In this document: positions 41,876 to 51,066 of the stretch, one piece after another | Numbering within the stretch: position 1 is the stretch's first letter | Layout of the letters: the number at the start of each line of letters is the position of its first letter | Assembly: GCA_035296325.1 (NCBI GenBank) | Contig: DATHBD010000073.1 | Span: 66,712 to 130,711, forward strand | Length of the DNA stretch: 64,000 nucleotides | Source: DATHBD01 sp035296325 | GTDB lineage: Bacteria > Actinomycetota > Actinomycetes > Mycobacteriales > Micromonosporaceae | Direction: 5' to 3' | Program-made: the position numbers and the translations under genes | Notes under the pieces: generated by a model | What the model was told of the DNA's origin: nothing | Databases searched by the model: none | The model's input: the letters and a program-made list of their open reading frames with translations, nothing else

Positions 41876-42880
41876 ATGGTTCGCGTCGGCATCAACGGTT
41901 GTGGTCGCATCGGCCGGGCGTTCTGGCGGGCAAGTCTACAGCGGCCCGACATCGACGTGGTGGCGGTCAACGACGTCGCGATGTCCCCCTCGGCCATCGC
42001 CCACCTGTTGCAGTACGACTCCGTGCACGGCCGCCACGCGACCGTGGCCTCCGCCGAGAACGACCGGGTGGTGCTCGACGGTCGGTCGGTTCCGGTGGGC
42101 AGCAACCCGCGGCCGGGTGACACGCCGTGGGGGGATCTGGGCGTCGACCTGGTGCTCGAATCCACGGGCCGGTTCTTCCGCGCGGACGCTCTGCGCGGGC
42201 ACCTGAAAGCCGGCGCCGAGCGGGTACTGATCTCGGCCGCGGCACCCGACCCCGACGCCACCATCATCATCGGCGTCAACGACCCGGACTACGACCCCGC
42301 CCGGCACCGCATCGTCTCCCCGGCCTGCTGCACCAGCAACGCGGCGGCGCCGGTCATCGCCGTGCTGCGCAGTACCTTCGGTGTCAAGAGCGTGTACCTG
42401 AACACCGTGCACGCCTACGACGTGACGGCCAGCGCGCTGCACGACTCGCCGCACCGGGACCGGCGCATGGGGCGCGCCGCGGCGCTCAACATCGTCCCGG
42501 CCCGGATCACGGACACCACCCGGTCGCTGGGCTACGTGTTTCCCGACCTGGCCGACAGCATGCACGGCACGGCCATGCGGGTCCCGACCGGCATCGGCTG
42601 CAACGTCGAGCTGATCGCGGAACTCGACCGGGCGGTGGACGGCGCCGACATCAACGTCGCCCTCGCGGCGGCGGCGTCCGGCGCATGGAAGGGCCGCTTC
42701 GGGTACACCGACGAGCCGCTGGTGTCGTCCGACTTCATCGGCATGCCCGAGGTGTCGGTGGTGGACTCGCTGTTGACACACACGATGGGTCGCAACGCCA
42801 AGGTCGTGGTCTGGCACGACAACGAGATCGGGTATGCCCGCATCCTGTGCGACGCCGTCGAGCTTCTCAGCCGGGCCTGA
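41876..42880 (+). CDS. Divergent glyceraldehyde-3-phosphate dehydrogenase paralogue
   Basis: A 334-residue protein with the GAPDH plan: the NAD-binding VRVGINGCGRIGR at the start, catalytic Cys152 in ACCTSN (the canonical motif is SCTTN) and catalytic His in NTVHAYD, followed by PHRDRRMGRAAALNIVPA and WHDNEIGY at the end. Differences from housekeeping enzymes include Ser for the second Thr of the motif, Ala residues after it, and VHAYDVTAS in place of VHAYTNDQ. It sits between an exporter and two glycosyltransferases rather than in a glycolysis operon. It may act on another aldehyde, or be an inhibitor-resistant copy; neither is shown by sequence. The ATG at 41876 has a G-rich Shine-Dalgarno. 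Confidence 0.87.
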   Translation: MVRVGINGCGRIGRAFWRASLQRPDIDVVAVNDVAMSPSAIAHLLQYDSVHGRHATVASAENDRVVLDGRSVPVGSNPRPGDTPWGDLGVDLVLESTGRFFRADALRGHLKAGAERVLISAAAPDPDATIIIGVNDPDYDPARHRIVSPACCTSNAAAPVIAVLRSTFGVKSVYLNTVHAYDVTASALHDSPHRDRRMGRAAALNIVPARITDTTRSLGYVFPDLADSMHGTAMRVPTGIGCNVELIAELDRAVDGADINVALAAAASGAWKGRFGYTDEPLVSSDFIGMPEVSVVDSLLTHTMGRNAKVVVWHDNEIGYARILCDAVELLSRA

Positions 42881-42884
42881 CGCG

Positions 42885-43880
42885 GTGCCCGTGCTGAGCA
42901 TCGGCGTGGCCGCCCGCAACGAGGAGGCGACGATAGCCCGCACCCTGCAGTCGATCGACCAGGCGCTGGCCGCGCTGCCCGAGCCGACGCCGGCCGAGGT
43001 GATCGTGGCGGTCAACGGCACCACCGACCGCACCCGCGAGATCGCCGAAAGCCACGCGGCGCGGCGACGCGCCGACACCGCGTACCACGTCATCGAGTCG
43101 AGTCCGGGCCTGATCGAGGCCCAGCGGGCGATCGCCCGACTGGCCTCGGCACCGGACTTTCTCATCTTCGTCGACGCCGACTGCGTCCTCGACGAACAGT
43201 GTCTGCGCGAGCTGGTGGCCGCGATGACCGACCGACCACAGACCCAGGCCGCGTGGGCGACCCGCGTGCTGGTCACGTCGCAACCGCGCGGTGTCTGGCA
43301 GGCGATCCTCAACTTCGGCGACTACCACCGCGATGTGGTCCGCCGGGGGCACTACATCGTCGGACAGGCGTTCGCCATCCGCCGGTACGACGTGCCGTAC
43401 GGCTCGACGCACGGGCCGGCGACCGACCCGCGACTGCGCAGGTACCTGCAACTCGAACGGGGGCCGATGTCCGACGACGCGTTCCTGTCCCGGTCCCTGA
43501 TCAGCCGGTACGGGCCCGAGTCGCTGCACCACGCCTCCGCCGCCGTGGTGTACTGCCAGCCCATGTCGAGCATCCGGGACCTCTACCGGTCCCAACGGCG
43601 CAAGGCATACGAGGTGTTGCGGCTCGACCTGCTGTTTCCCGAGATGCGTACGATCCGTGGCCGCTTCTTCGGTCGACGCATCGACGATGCGGCCTACGCG
43701 CGGCTGAGCCCAGCCGAGCGGTGGCAGTGCCGCGTCTACACGGTGTTGTACTCGGGCCTCTGGCGGTTCGCCCAGTTCCAGTTGGCGTTCGCCCTGCGCA
43801 TGCTGCGGTGGGGTGTGCCGTTGCGGCCCTGCAACGTGTGGCCGGTGGTCGAGGGCACCAAGAAGCCGTTCGCGATCTGA
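42885..43880 (+). CDS. Glycosyltransferase family 2 protein
   Basis: A 331-residue enzyme with a GT-A fold. LSIGVAARNEEATIARTLQSI binds the nucleotide, VIVAVNGTTDRT follows, and the metal-binding DADC (FLIFVDADCVLD) is the DxD equivalent. GPMSDDAFLSRSLI may hold the catalytic base. The C-terminal region has hydrophobic stretches (VYTVLYSGLWRFAQFQLAFAL) that suggest membrane association. The GTG at 42885 begins four bases after the GAPDH-like stop, so these genes are co-transcribed. The donor and acceptor are unknown. Confidence 0.85.
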   Translation: MPVLSIGVAARNEEATIARTLQSIDQALAALPEPTPAEVIVAVNGTTDRTREIAESHAARRRADTAYHVIESSPGLIEAQRAIARLASAPDFLIFVDADCVLDEQCLRELVAAMTDRPQTQAAWATRVLVTSQPRGVWQAILNFGDYHRDVVRRGHYIVGQAFAIRRYDVPYGSTHGPATDPRLRRYLQLERGPMSDDAFLSRSLISRYGPESLHHASAAVVYCQPMSSIRDLYRSQRRKAYEVLRLDLLFPEMRTIRGRFFGRRIDDAAYARLSPAERWQCRVYTVLYSGLWRFAQFQLAFALRMLRWGVPLRPCNVWPVVEGTKKPFAI

Positions 43881-43917
43881 GCCGACCGCGCGTCGGCGCC
43901 CGCCATGAGGAGTCCCG

Positions 43918-45096
43918 TTGATCCGCAGCCTCTACGTCACCGAATACTGGCCGTGGCCCAGCACCTCCGGCGGGCGGCTCCGCGCCGCGGCGACCGTCGA
44001 GGCGTTGGCGGCGCTCGGCCCCGTGGACGTCGTCCACCTGGAACGCGGCTGGACCACCCCGGTCCCCAACCAGAGCAGTCCGCTGGTCGCCGCGTCGGCC
44101 ACCTTCGGCGACGCGCCGCCGGCGCCGGCCCGCCCCGAGGAAGCCGACTATCCACCGCAGCCGGCCAGGAACTGCCGGATCTACGGCGAGCGGCTGCGCC
44201 GCTGGGTGCGGGAGCACGAGTACGACGTGCTCTGGTGCAACCGGCTCAACACCTGGGCACCGTTACGCGCCGCCGCGGACGTACCGATCGTCGTCGACAT
44301 CGACGACCTGCAGGACCGGCTTGCCGCCCAGCGTCGCGCGCACACCGGTGACGACGCCGAGGCGGCACGCGCCACGCAGTGGGCGCGACTGCAGGCCACC
44401 GCCATCCGCGAGGTGGACTGGCTGGTCGTCTGCAGTGAGCTGGACCGGGATCGGCTCGGCCGTCCCGCGAACAGCAGCGTGGTACCAAACGTCTACCTGG
44501 GCGAGACCAACGTCGGCCCGCTGGTCAGCGACGACCCGTCGCCGCGGATCCTGTTGCCGGGACTGTTCGTGTGGCAGCCGAACATCGACGCTGCCCGCCG
44601 GCTGGTCAGGGAGATCCTGCCGCTGGTCCGGCGCGAGTACCCGGCCGCGCAGGTGTGGCTCGCCGGGCTGCACACCGGCCAACTCGACGACCTGGCACAG
44701 GACGGGGTGCGCATCTTCGGCCCGGTGCCGGACATGCGGCCCCTCGTACGGGCGGCGGATGTCGTCGCGGTGCCGCTGCGGCTGGGCAGCGGCACCCGAC
44801 TGAAGATCCTGGAGTCCTTCGCCCTCGGTACGCCCGTGGTCAGCACGTCGCTGGGCGCCGAGGGCCTCGACGCCGCGAACGGGCGACACCTGCGGGTGGC
44901 CGACGATTCGGCCGACTTCGCCGGGGCGGTGCTGAGCCTGTTGCGCGACCCCGCCGCAGCGCGGCAACTCGCCGCGAACGCCCGGGAACTCGTGGGCCGG
45001 CGGTACGACCGGGAGACCCTGGTGGGCGCCGCGCGGGCCGCGGTGGCGGGCGCCCGCTCGCGCTACACCCGGCCGACTGACGTTGGGAGCTGGTGA
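43918..45096 (+). CDS. Glycosyltransferase, GT4/GT-B fold
   Basis: A 392-residue enzyme. The N-terminal half starts LYVTEYWPWPSTSGGRLRAAATVEALAALG. The C-terminal half has the retaining GT-B signatures: ILLPGLFVWQPNIDAARRLVREIL, VWLAGLH, IFGPVPDMRPLVRAADVVAVPLRLGSGTRLKILESFALGTPVVSTSLGAEGLD, with the Glu of the E-x7-E motif in ILESFALGTP. A TTG start is proposed at 43918 because GAGGAG lies six bases upstream. It is the last gene of the exporter/GAPDH/glycosyltransferase run and converges on the GGDEF-EAL gene. Confidence 0.88.
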   Translation: MIRSLYVTEYWPWPSTSGGRLRAAATVEALAALGPVDVVHLERGWTTPVPNQSSPLVAASATFGDAPPAPARPEEADYPPQPARNCRIYGERLRRWVREHEYDVLWCNRLNTWAPLRAAADVPIVVDIDDLQDRLAAQRRAHTGDDAEAARATQWARLQATAIREVDWLVVCSELDRDRLGRPANSSVVPNVYLGETNVGPLVSDDPSPRILLPGLFVWQPNIDAARRLVREILPLVRREYPAAQVWLAGLHTGQLDDLAQDGVRIFGPVPDMRPLVRAADVVAVPLRLGSGTRLKILESFALGTPVVSTSLGAEGLDAANGRHLRVADDSADFAGAVLSLLRDPAAARQLAANARELVGRRYDRETLVGAARAAVAGARSRYTRPTDVGSW

Positions 45097-45108
45097 ACGC
45101 CCTCCTTG

Positions 45109-47055
45109 TCAGCTACCGGACGCGCTCGACACCATCGGACCGCGTAGCGCCGGGTGGCTCGACCGGTGGGGCCCCCGTAGCCGGTCCCCGAAGATCGCGG
45201 CAGGGAGCGGCTTGGCGAACCAGTACCCCTGAGCGAACCGACATCCGAGCCCTCGGACGTGGTCTGCCTGCTCGCGCGTTTCGATTCCCTCCGCGACGGT
45301 CTCCAGGCCAAGCGTGTGTCCCAGCGCGAGGATGGCCGAGCAGATCTCGTCGCCCGCCGCGACAAAGGACCGGTCCACCTTGACCTGATCGACCGGCAGG
45401 CGCTGCAGGTGGCTCAGCGAGGAGTATCCGGTACCGAAATCGTCCAGCGCGATCCGCACGCCGTGCGCCCGCAGGGCTGCCAGGCGGCCCGCGACCGCCT
45501 CATGCTGATGCATGATCGCCGACTCGGTGATCTCCAGGACCAGCGCGCCGGGGTCGAGTCCGGTGGCCTCGAGCGTGCTGATGACCTCGCCGACGATCTC
45601 CGGATGCAGCAGCTGGTGGGCGGAGAGATTCACGCTGATGGCGAAGTCGTCGTCGGCATCGCCGGCCATGATCCACTCCTGGGTCTGCCGACACGCCTCG
45701 GCCAGCACCCAGCGGCCAAGCGGCACGATCAGGCCGCTCTCCTCGGCGATGGGCAGGAACGCCCCGGGAGAGAGGAGACCCTGGGTCGGATGCTCCCAGC
45801 GCACGAGGGCCTCCGCACCGACCGTCGTGCCGTCGTCGAGGCAGACCATCGGCTGGTAGTACAGGATCAGCTCATCGTCGTGCATCGCCCGACGCAGGTC
45901 GGCCTCGATACCGACCCGATTGCGCACGCTCTCGTGCATGGCCGGTTCGAAGACGGCGTACCGCGCCTTGCCCAACCCCTTGGCGGCGTACATGGCCGCG
46001 TCGGCGTTGCGCAGCAGTTCGGCGGTGTCCCTGGTGTCCGCGGAGGCGATGCCGATGCTGGCGTTGGTCACGACCTGCGTGCCACCGGCCGCGGCGGGCA
46101 GCCGGAGCGCGGCGATGATGCGCTGCGCCAGGTGGACCGCCGCCGGTTCGCCGCCGGCACCTACCAGCAGGGCGAACTCGTCGCCGCCGAGCCGCGCCGC
46201 GGTATCGCCCTCGCGCACCGACGTGCGCAACCGATCCGCCACGGCGATCAGCAGCTCATCGCCGGCCGCGTGGCCGAGACTGTCGTTGACCCGCTTGAAG
46301 TCGTCAAGGTCCACGAAGAGCACCGCCTGGTCGCCGCCGAGACGCATGGCGTCTTCGACCCGCTCGGTGAACAGGACCCGGTTCGGCAGCCCGGTCAATG
46401 CGTCATGCGCCGCCAGGCGGCGGATCACGGCTGCGTTCTCCACCGCCTGATGCAGTGCGTCGCGCTCCTGCAGCAACATGGCCGCGCTGGCCTCGGCAGC
46501 GGCACGGTGCGCCGTGTCGAAGCGCCGCAGCAGCGCTCCGATCATGACGGAGCAGAGCACCATCGCCAGAATCAGGGTGACGTCCGCGGTACGGTCCGCA
46601 TCGACCGCATTGGCGGTGGAGCGTTGTGACAGCTTCTCGATGGCTGAGCTGAGCTGAGCGAACCTGGTGTCGGTCTGCTCCCACTCCAACGTCCGCGCCT
46701 CCGCGGTCCGGCCGACCACGATCAGCGCGAGCTGCTGATCGAGCACCGCGTGGTACTGGTCGACCAACTCCTCGAGCTCGGTGCGTTCCCGGATCGGGAG
46801 CAGGTGGAGGCCCTCCAGGAGGGTACGTTCGCGTGCCCTCATCGCACCGACCTCGCGGGCCACCCGCACCGGCGCCGTCCGGTCGGCGAGGGTCTTCCAC
46901 TGCAGCGTGCTCTCTTCGTGCAGCAGCAGGTCGAGGTCGCGCAGCCGCGCGCCGGTCTGGCTGTGCGCCTGACTGCCACCGTGCGAGGTGATGATCAGGT
47001 AGCAGGCCGAGCCGAGAATCATGACCACGACAGCGAGCACGTGCGGCCAGCGCAC
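45109..47055 (-). CDS. Membrane GGDEF-EAL cyclic-di-GMP protein
   Basis: A 648-residue protein. The GTG at 47055 was chosen because AGGATGG lies about 10 bases upstream and it opens directly into the first membrane segment; a TTG at 47100 overlapping the previous stop is an alternative. Order: TM1 (VLAVVVMILGSACYLII), an extracellular four-helix sensor region of about 150 residues, TM2 (VTLILAMVLCSVMIGALL), a coiled linker, GGDEF (DALTGLPNR, then ARLGGDEFALL, intact) and EAL (GAEALVRW, later DDFGTGYSSLSHLQ). Both active motifs are present, so synthesis and breakdown of cyclic-di-GMP are both possible. It follows an orphan solute-binding protein gene, which suggests sensing of a bound ligand. 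Confidence 0.9.
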   Translation of the reverse strand: MRWPHVLAVVVMILGSACYLIITSHGGSQAHSQTGARLRDLDLLLHEESTLQWKTLADRTAPVRVAREVGAMRARERTLLEGLHLLPIRERTELEELVDQYHAVLDQQLALIVVGRTAEARTLEWEQTDTRFAQLSSAIEKLSQRSTANAVDADRTADVTLILAMVLCSVMIGALLRRFDTAHRAAAEASAAMLLQERDALHQAVENAAVIRRLAAHDALTGLPNRVLFTERVEDAMRLGGDQAVLFVDLDDFKRVNDSLGHAAGDELLIAVADRLRTSVREGDTAARLGGDEFALLVGAGGEPAAVHLAQRIIAALRLPAAAGGTQVVTNASIGIASADTRDTAELLRNADAAMYAAKGLGKARYAVFEPAMHESVRNRVGIEADLRRAMHDDELILYYQPMVCLDDGTTVGAEALVRWEHPTQGLLSPGAFLPIAEESGLIVPLGRWVLAEACRQTQEWIMAGDADDDFAISVNLSAHQLLHPEIVGEVISTLEATGLDPGALVLEITESAIMHQHEAVAGRLAALRAHGVRIALDDFGTGYSSLSHLQRLPVDQVKVDRSFVAAGDEICSAILALGHTLGLETVAEGIETREQADHVRGLGCRFAQGYWFAKPLPAAIFGDRLRGPHRSSHPALRGPMVSSASGS

Positions 47056-47096
47056 ATGGTTCCATCCTGGCCCGGGCCGACGCGGCACGCGCGTGC

Positions 47097-48458
47097 TCAA
47101 GTAGCCTGGCGAATGACATCGCGGACGTCGCCGTCCGACCTCGTCATCAGTTGCTGGAGCTGGTCGCGCGGCATCGGCGCTGATGTGGTGAGCACGGTGT
47201 CCCAGATGAGGCTGAAGTCCTTCTGCAGCATCGCCTCGATGTCGGTCCACGTCGCCACGGCGGGGTACTGCTTCCCGTCGGCCAGCGTGTCGGTGAACGC
47301 CCGGTACGCCGGATCGCTCGACATGGGTGTGTCCTCGATGGCGGCGCTGCGGGCCGGCCAGACCCCAGCCGTCCGTGCGGCGTACCGGCTCTGGCTGTCT
47401 CGCCCGGTCAGGAAGCGGACCCACTCGTACGCCGCGTCGTGGTGGTCGGTGCGGCCCCAGATGCTCAGGTTGCTGCCACCGAGGAAGGTGAACCGCCCCT
47501 TCGGCCCCACCGGCAACGGCGCTGTGGCCCAGCCCGCCTGCAGGCCGGGACGCGCGCTGTCGGCCCGGAACCGGCGGATCACATCCGGATTCTGAATCGA
47601 GACGGCGACCGACCCGTCGGCGAACGCCTCGACCGCGTCGTTGGTGTTCTTGGTGAGCAGGCCTGGTGCGTTGTAGTTGGCGACGAGACGCTGGTAGTAG
47701 TCGACGCCGTCCACAGACGCGGCGGTCCCCAGCATCGGATCCGCGCCGTCCGCCGAGAGCAGGTCCCCGCCGGCTCCCCAGATGAACGGGGCCAGGTTGT
47801 GCACGACGTTCCAGTCGTCCTTACCGGGCTGGCCGAGTGCGCTGACCTTCCCTTCCGTCTTGATCTGCGCGAGCGTCCGATCCAGCGACTCCCAGGTGGC
47901 GAACGCGGCGGTCGGGTCAAGCCCGAGCCGGCTCAGGACATCGGTGCGGTAGACCAGTGCCCGCGTGTCGATGAACCACGGCACGGCGGTCGTTTCGGTC
48001 CGTCCTACCAACCGTGTCGCCGTCCAACTCGCCGGCAGGAACGGCTGGCGGCCACCGATACCGTCAAGTTCCCGGTCGGTGAAGGCATGCAACGCGCCCT
48101 GCGCGGTGATCCCACCGACCCACGTCGTGCCCAGCTGGGTGACGTCCGGGCCGTCGCCACCGGCGGCAGCGGTGGACAGCCTGATCAGCGCCTGACTCCA
48201 GTCCAGCAGCGTCGCGGTGACCTTGATGTTGGGATGGACCTCCTGGAAGCTGGCCACCTCGGCAGCCATCGACCGCTCGGGTTCGGGACCATTGGGCATA
48301 TACCAGAAGTGGATCTCGGTCGCCGGCCGTTCAGAGCCATAGCCGGTGGTTTCCGCCGCCCGCACGCCGGGCTCCGTTCCGCAGCCTGCCAGCACCGCCG
48401 CCGATGCTGCGACAACAGCCAGTACCCGACGCTGGACAGAGACGCTTGACCGTTCCAC
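47097..48458 (-). CDS. Extracellular solute-binding lipoprotein (ABC sugar type)
   Basis: A 453-residue protein. A lipobox LAGC is in VLAVVAASAAVLAGCG; the GTG at 48458 follows GAGGG with eight bases spacing. The mature part is a family 1 solute-binding protein (PF01547/PF13416): EIHFWYMPNGPEPERSMAAEVASFQEVHPNIKVTATLLDW, GPDVTQLGTTWVGGI, FTFLGGSNLSIWGRTDHHDAAYEWVRFLTG. No permease or ATPase gene is near. Its stop is within about 40 bases of (or overlaps) the start of the GGDEF-EAL gene, so it may work as a ligand receptor for that membrane protein rather than for transport; this is inference. Confidence 0.85.
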   Translation of the reverse strand: MERSSVSVQRRVLAVVAASAAVLAGCGTEPGVRAAETTGYGSERPATEIHFWYMPNGPEPERSMAAEVASFQEVHPNIKVTATLLDWSQALIRLSTAAAGGDGPDVTQLGTTWVGGITAQGALHAFTDRELDGIGGRQPFLPASWTATRLVGRTETTAVPWFIDTRALVYRTDVLSRLGLDPTAAFATWESLDRTLAQIKTEGKVSALGQPGKDDWNVVHNLAPFIWGAGGDLLSADGADPMLGTAASVDGVDYYQRLVANYNAPGLLTKNTNDAVEAFADGSVAVSIQNPDVIRRFRADSARPGLQAGWATAPLPVGPKGRFTFLGGSNLSIWGRTDHHDAAYEWVRFLTGRDSQSRYAARTAGVWPARSAAIEDTPMSSDPAYRAFTDTLADGKQYPAVATWTDIEAMLQKDFSLIWDTVLTTSAPMPRDQLQQLMTRSDGDVRDVIRQAT

Positions 48459-48930
48459 GATGCGCACCCTCACCCTTTGGCCGCGCTCCGCGGACACCGA
48501 TGTCTCAGCCGACATATCGGCAGGGTGACCGCGGGTCCAAGAAATTCGAGCCACGGATCACCGAACGTCGTACTGGCAGGGCGGGTCGGTCTGCACCAGG
48601 CGCTCACCGGGCCTCCCGGTTCGGCGCCGGCTTATCGACAAGGTCACCGGGCGCGCCATCCGGGCAACCCGCGCGCGCAGCGGACATCTGACCACGGCGG
48701 CGCTGTTCCTCATTGTCCGGATCGCGCTGGGCGGCTACCCGCCATCCTGGCCCTGACCGACCCGGCGTTCGCCTCAGCGCTCGTCGGCAACGACAAGGTC
48801 CCGTGCCGCGAAGGAACTCGCCGGCTGCGGATGGCCGGCGAGTTCCTCCGTATGGCCGTAGGTCCGGGCCGCGTGCTCGGTGCCCGATCGGCTGGGCCGG
48901 GCGCGGCGGGGTACGGCGGCGGAGAACCGC
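48459..48930. other. Intergenic region between solute-binding protein and second GGDEF-EAL gene
   Basis: About 470 bases with no coding sequence that I can support. It should hold the promoter of the solute-binding protein gene (near 48470-48560) and, at 48812-48847, the terminator of the gene that ends at 48931. Confidence 0.4.
48812..48847 (-). terminator. 14-bp hairpin terminator
   Basis: AGGAACTCGCCGGC (48812-48825) is the exact reverse complement of 48834-48847, with an 8-base loop. It lies about 85 bases past the stop of the second GGDEF-EAL gene. Confidence 0.7.
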
Positions 48931-50964
48931 CTACGGAATCACGACAGCAACGTCAGCGCCGTGGGTCAGGTCAGTGCCGACCGCGTTGCTGTTGACCTGC
49001 GGAGGTGGGTTTCCGGTGGCGGGGGTTGGGTGTACCAGTAACCAGGTGGCCAGGGAGTCGGCCGGCAGTGGGCGGGAGAAGAAATAGCCCTGGGCGACAT
49101 CGCAGCCGAGTGCCTGCAGAGCGGTCCGGGTGGCCTGATCCTCGATGCCCTCCGCCACCACGTGCAGGCCGAGGTTGTGCCCGAGCTCGATGGCGGACTG
49201 CACCAGCATGCTGTTCGTGGCGTCGGTGGCCATGTCCCGGATGAAGGACCGGTCGATCTTCAGTTCGTCGACGGGCAGGAGCTTCAGGTACGCCATGGAC
49301 GAGTAGCCGGTCCCGAAATCGTCGATGGAGGTCTTGACGCCCTGCGCGCGGATGCGCCTGAGCACGTCGAGGGCCAGCTCGGGGTCGGCCATGATGGTGT
49401 CCTCGGTGATCTCCAGACAGAGCAGGTCCGGTGGGACGGCCGCGGCGTGCAGTTGGGCGGCGATCGCCTCAGCGAAGCGGGGGTCGAGCAGGCAGCGGGT
49501 GGAGATGTTCACGGCGACCGGCAGGCGACGGCCCCGGTCCAGCCAGATCCGGGTGTGGGCGAGTGCCTTCCGGACGACCTGGAGCGCGAACTGCTGCCTG
49601 AGGTTGGTGGCGTCGATGGCGGCGATGAATTCGTCCGGATAGACGAGTCCTCGGGTCGGGTGCTGCCAGCGGGCGAGAGCTTCCACGCCGATCACGTCGC
49701 CGGTGTCCATAGCGATCTTGGGTTGGTAGTGCAGCACGAACTCGTCGGCGTCCAAGGCCCGGCGCAGGTCGCTGAGGAGGCTCAGGCGGGTGACGGTGTT
49801 GTTGTCCTGTTCCGGGGCGTAGTGGGCGTAGCCGAGGTGGTAGCGCTTGGCCACGTACATCGCGGTGTCGGCGTGCCGGACGACGGTGAGCACGTCGTCG
49901 CCGGGGACGGCGGCGGCGATCCCGATGCTGGCCTCGACGTCGAGGGTGACGCCGTCGAGGACGAACGGTTGCCGGAGCAGGGCGCCGACCCGGTCTGCCA
50001 CGAGTTCGCCGGCGGCGGGGCCGCCGGCGGGCAACAGGATCGCGAACTCGTCGCCGCCGAGGCGGGCCACGATGTCGCCGTCGCGGAAGGTCTCCGCCAG
50101 GCGGCCCGCGACGCGGGCCAGCAGTTGGTCACCCAGGTGGTGCCCGAGGGTGTCGTTGACCTGTTTGAAGTCGTTGAGGTCCAGTAGCAGTACGACCGGG
50201 TGGGCGCCGTTGCGGTGGGCGTCGCGGAGCGTCTGCTCGCAGCGTTCCTGGAACAGTGTCCGGTTGGGCAGCCCGGTCAACGCGTCGTAGGCGGCCTGGG
50301 TCTCCACGGTTCGCCGGTAGGACCGGGTGATCAACGCGAACAGGGCGAACAGCAGCAGCCCGACGGTCAGGGCCGCCGGCGTGCCGATCCGCAATGCGGT
50401 GGTGTGCCGCTGAAGGTCGGCCTGGGCGGCGTGGCTTGCCGCACGGTTCTTCGCGGCCAGCCGGTTGACCTCGAACAGGATCCGCTGCTCGACGGGCTCG
50501 ATCGCGACCTCGTGCAGATCCTCGGCATCCTGGGCACGGTCAGCCGCGGTAAGGGCGAAGAACTGGTCCGTCAGCGACAGATACCTGCCCTGATCGACCA
50601 GGATCCGGTCCAACGCCGCGGCATCGTCACCGTCGGTCCTGCGCAGGTCATCGAGGACGGCGACGAACTCGGCAGCGGCGCCACGGTGGGCCAGCCGAGC
50701 GTCCCCGTTCGACGGGTCGCCGAGGGCCGCCTCGTGATCGGCGTGCTGCACGAAACCCAGATAGCGGGCCTGCTGGTAGCGGTCCGTGGCATCCGCCGCC
50801 GCCGCGGCGTGCCCGGCCACCCGCGCCTGACGCAGACTACTGAGCACCGCCGCGGCGCTGAGCCCGACCAGGACCGCCGTCAGCCCGAACACGGCCGCCT
50901 GCCGCGCCCGCGCCGAAGCGAACCGACGAGCCCGACCGTGCCCGCCCGCCGGTACCTCCGCCAT
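48931..50964 (-). CDS. Membrane GGDEF-EAL cyclic-di-GMP protein, second copy
   Basis: A 677-residue protein with the same plan as its neighbour but clearly diverged: TM1 (VFGLTAVLVGLSAAAVLSSL), an extracellular helical region of about 145 residues, TM2 (ALTVGLLLFALFALIT), GGDEF (DALTGLPNR, ARLGGDEFAIL) and EAL (GVEALARW, EITEDTIM, DDFGTGYSSMAYLK). Both catalytic motifs are intact. The start is the ATG at 50964. It is divergent from a leaderless ATPase gene. Two adjacent bifunctional proteins suggest local duplication followed by change of the sensor region. Confidence 0.9.
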   Translation of the reverse strand: MAEVPAGGHGRARRFASARARQAAVFGLTAVLVGLSAAAVLSSLRQARVAGHAAAAADATDRYQQARYLGFVQHADHEAALGDPSNGDARLAHRGAAAEFVAVLDDLRRTDGDDAAALDRILVDQGRYLSLTDQFFALTAADRAQDAEDLHEVAIEPVEQRILFEVNRLAAKNRAASHAAQADLQRHTTALRIGTPAALTVGLLLFALFALITRSYRRTVETQAAYDALTGLPNRTLFQERCEQTLRDAHRNGAHPVVLLLDLNDFKQVNDTLGHHLGDQLLARVAGRLAETFRDGDIVARLGGDEFAILLPAGGPAAGELVADRVGALLRQPFVLDGVTLDVEASIGIAAAVPGDDVLTVVRHADTAMYVAKRYHLGYAHYAPEQDNNTVTRLSLLSDLRRALDADEFVLHYQPKIAMDTGDVIGVEALARWQHPTRGLVYPDEFIAAIDATNLRQQFALQVVRKALAHTRIWLDRGRRLPVAVNISTRCLLDPRFAEAIAAQLHAAAVPPDLLCLEITEDTIMADPELALDVLRRIRAQGVKTSIDDFGTGYSSMAYLKLLPVDELKIDRSFIRDMATDATNSMLVQSAIELGHNLGLHVVAEGIEDQATRTALQALGCDVAQGYFFSRPLPADSLATWLLVHPTPATGNPPPQVNSNAVGTDLTHGADVAVVIP

Positions 50965-51030
50965 ATCCGATTCATCGACGGCCGAAGCCCGGACCTTAGC
51001 AAGAGCCGGTACGCCGCCCGGGTGACCAGC

Positions 51031-51059
51031 TTGACGTTGGAAATGGAAACCGATACCAA
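51031..51059 (+). promoter_or_regulatory. Promoter giving a leaderless mRNA
   Basis: TTGACG (51031-51036) and TACCAA (51054-51059) are 17 bases apart, placing the transcription start at or next to the GTG at 51067. No Shine-Dalgarno precedes that codon, consistent with leaderless translation. The arms TTGG (51037) and CCAA (51056) bracket an imperfect inverted repeat in the spacer. Confidence 0.5.
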
Positions 51060-51066
51060 TAGTGGC

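Noticed and set aside
48459..48930. Possible decayed regulator gene in the gap
   Set aside because: Translations on both strands showed no conserved motif; left as intergenic with a terminator.
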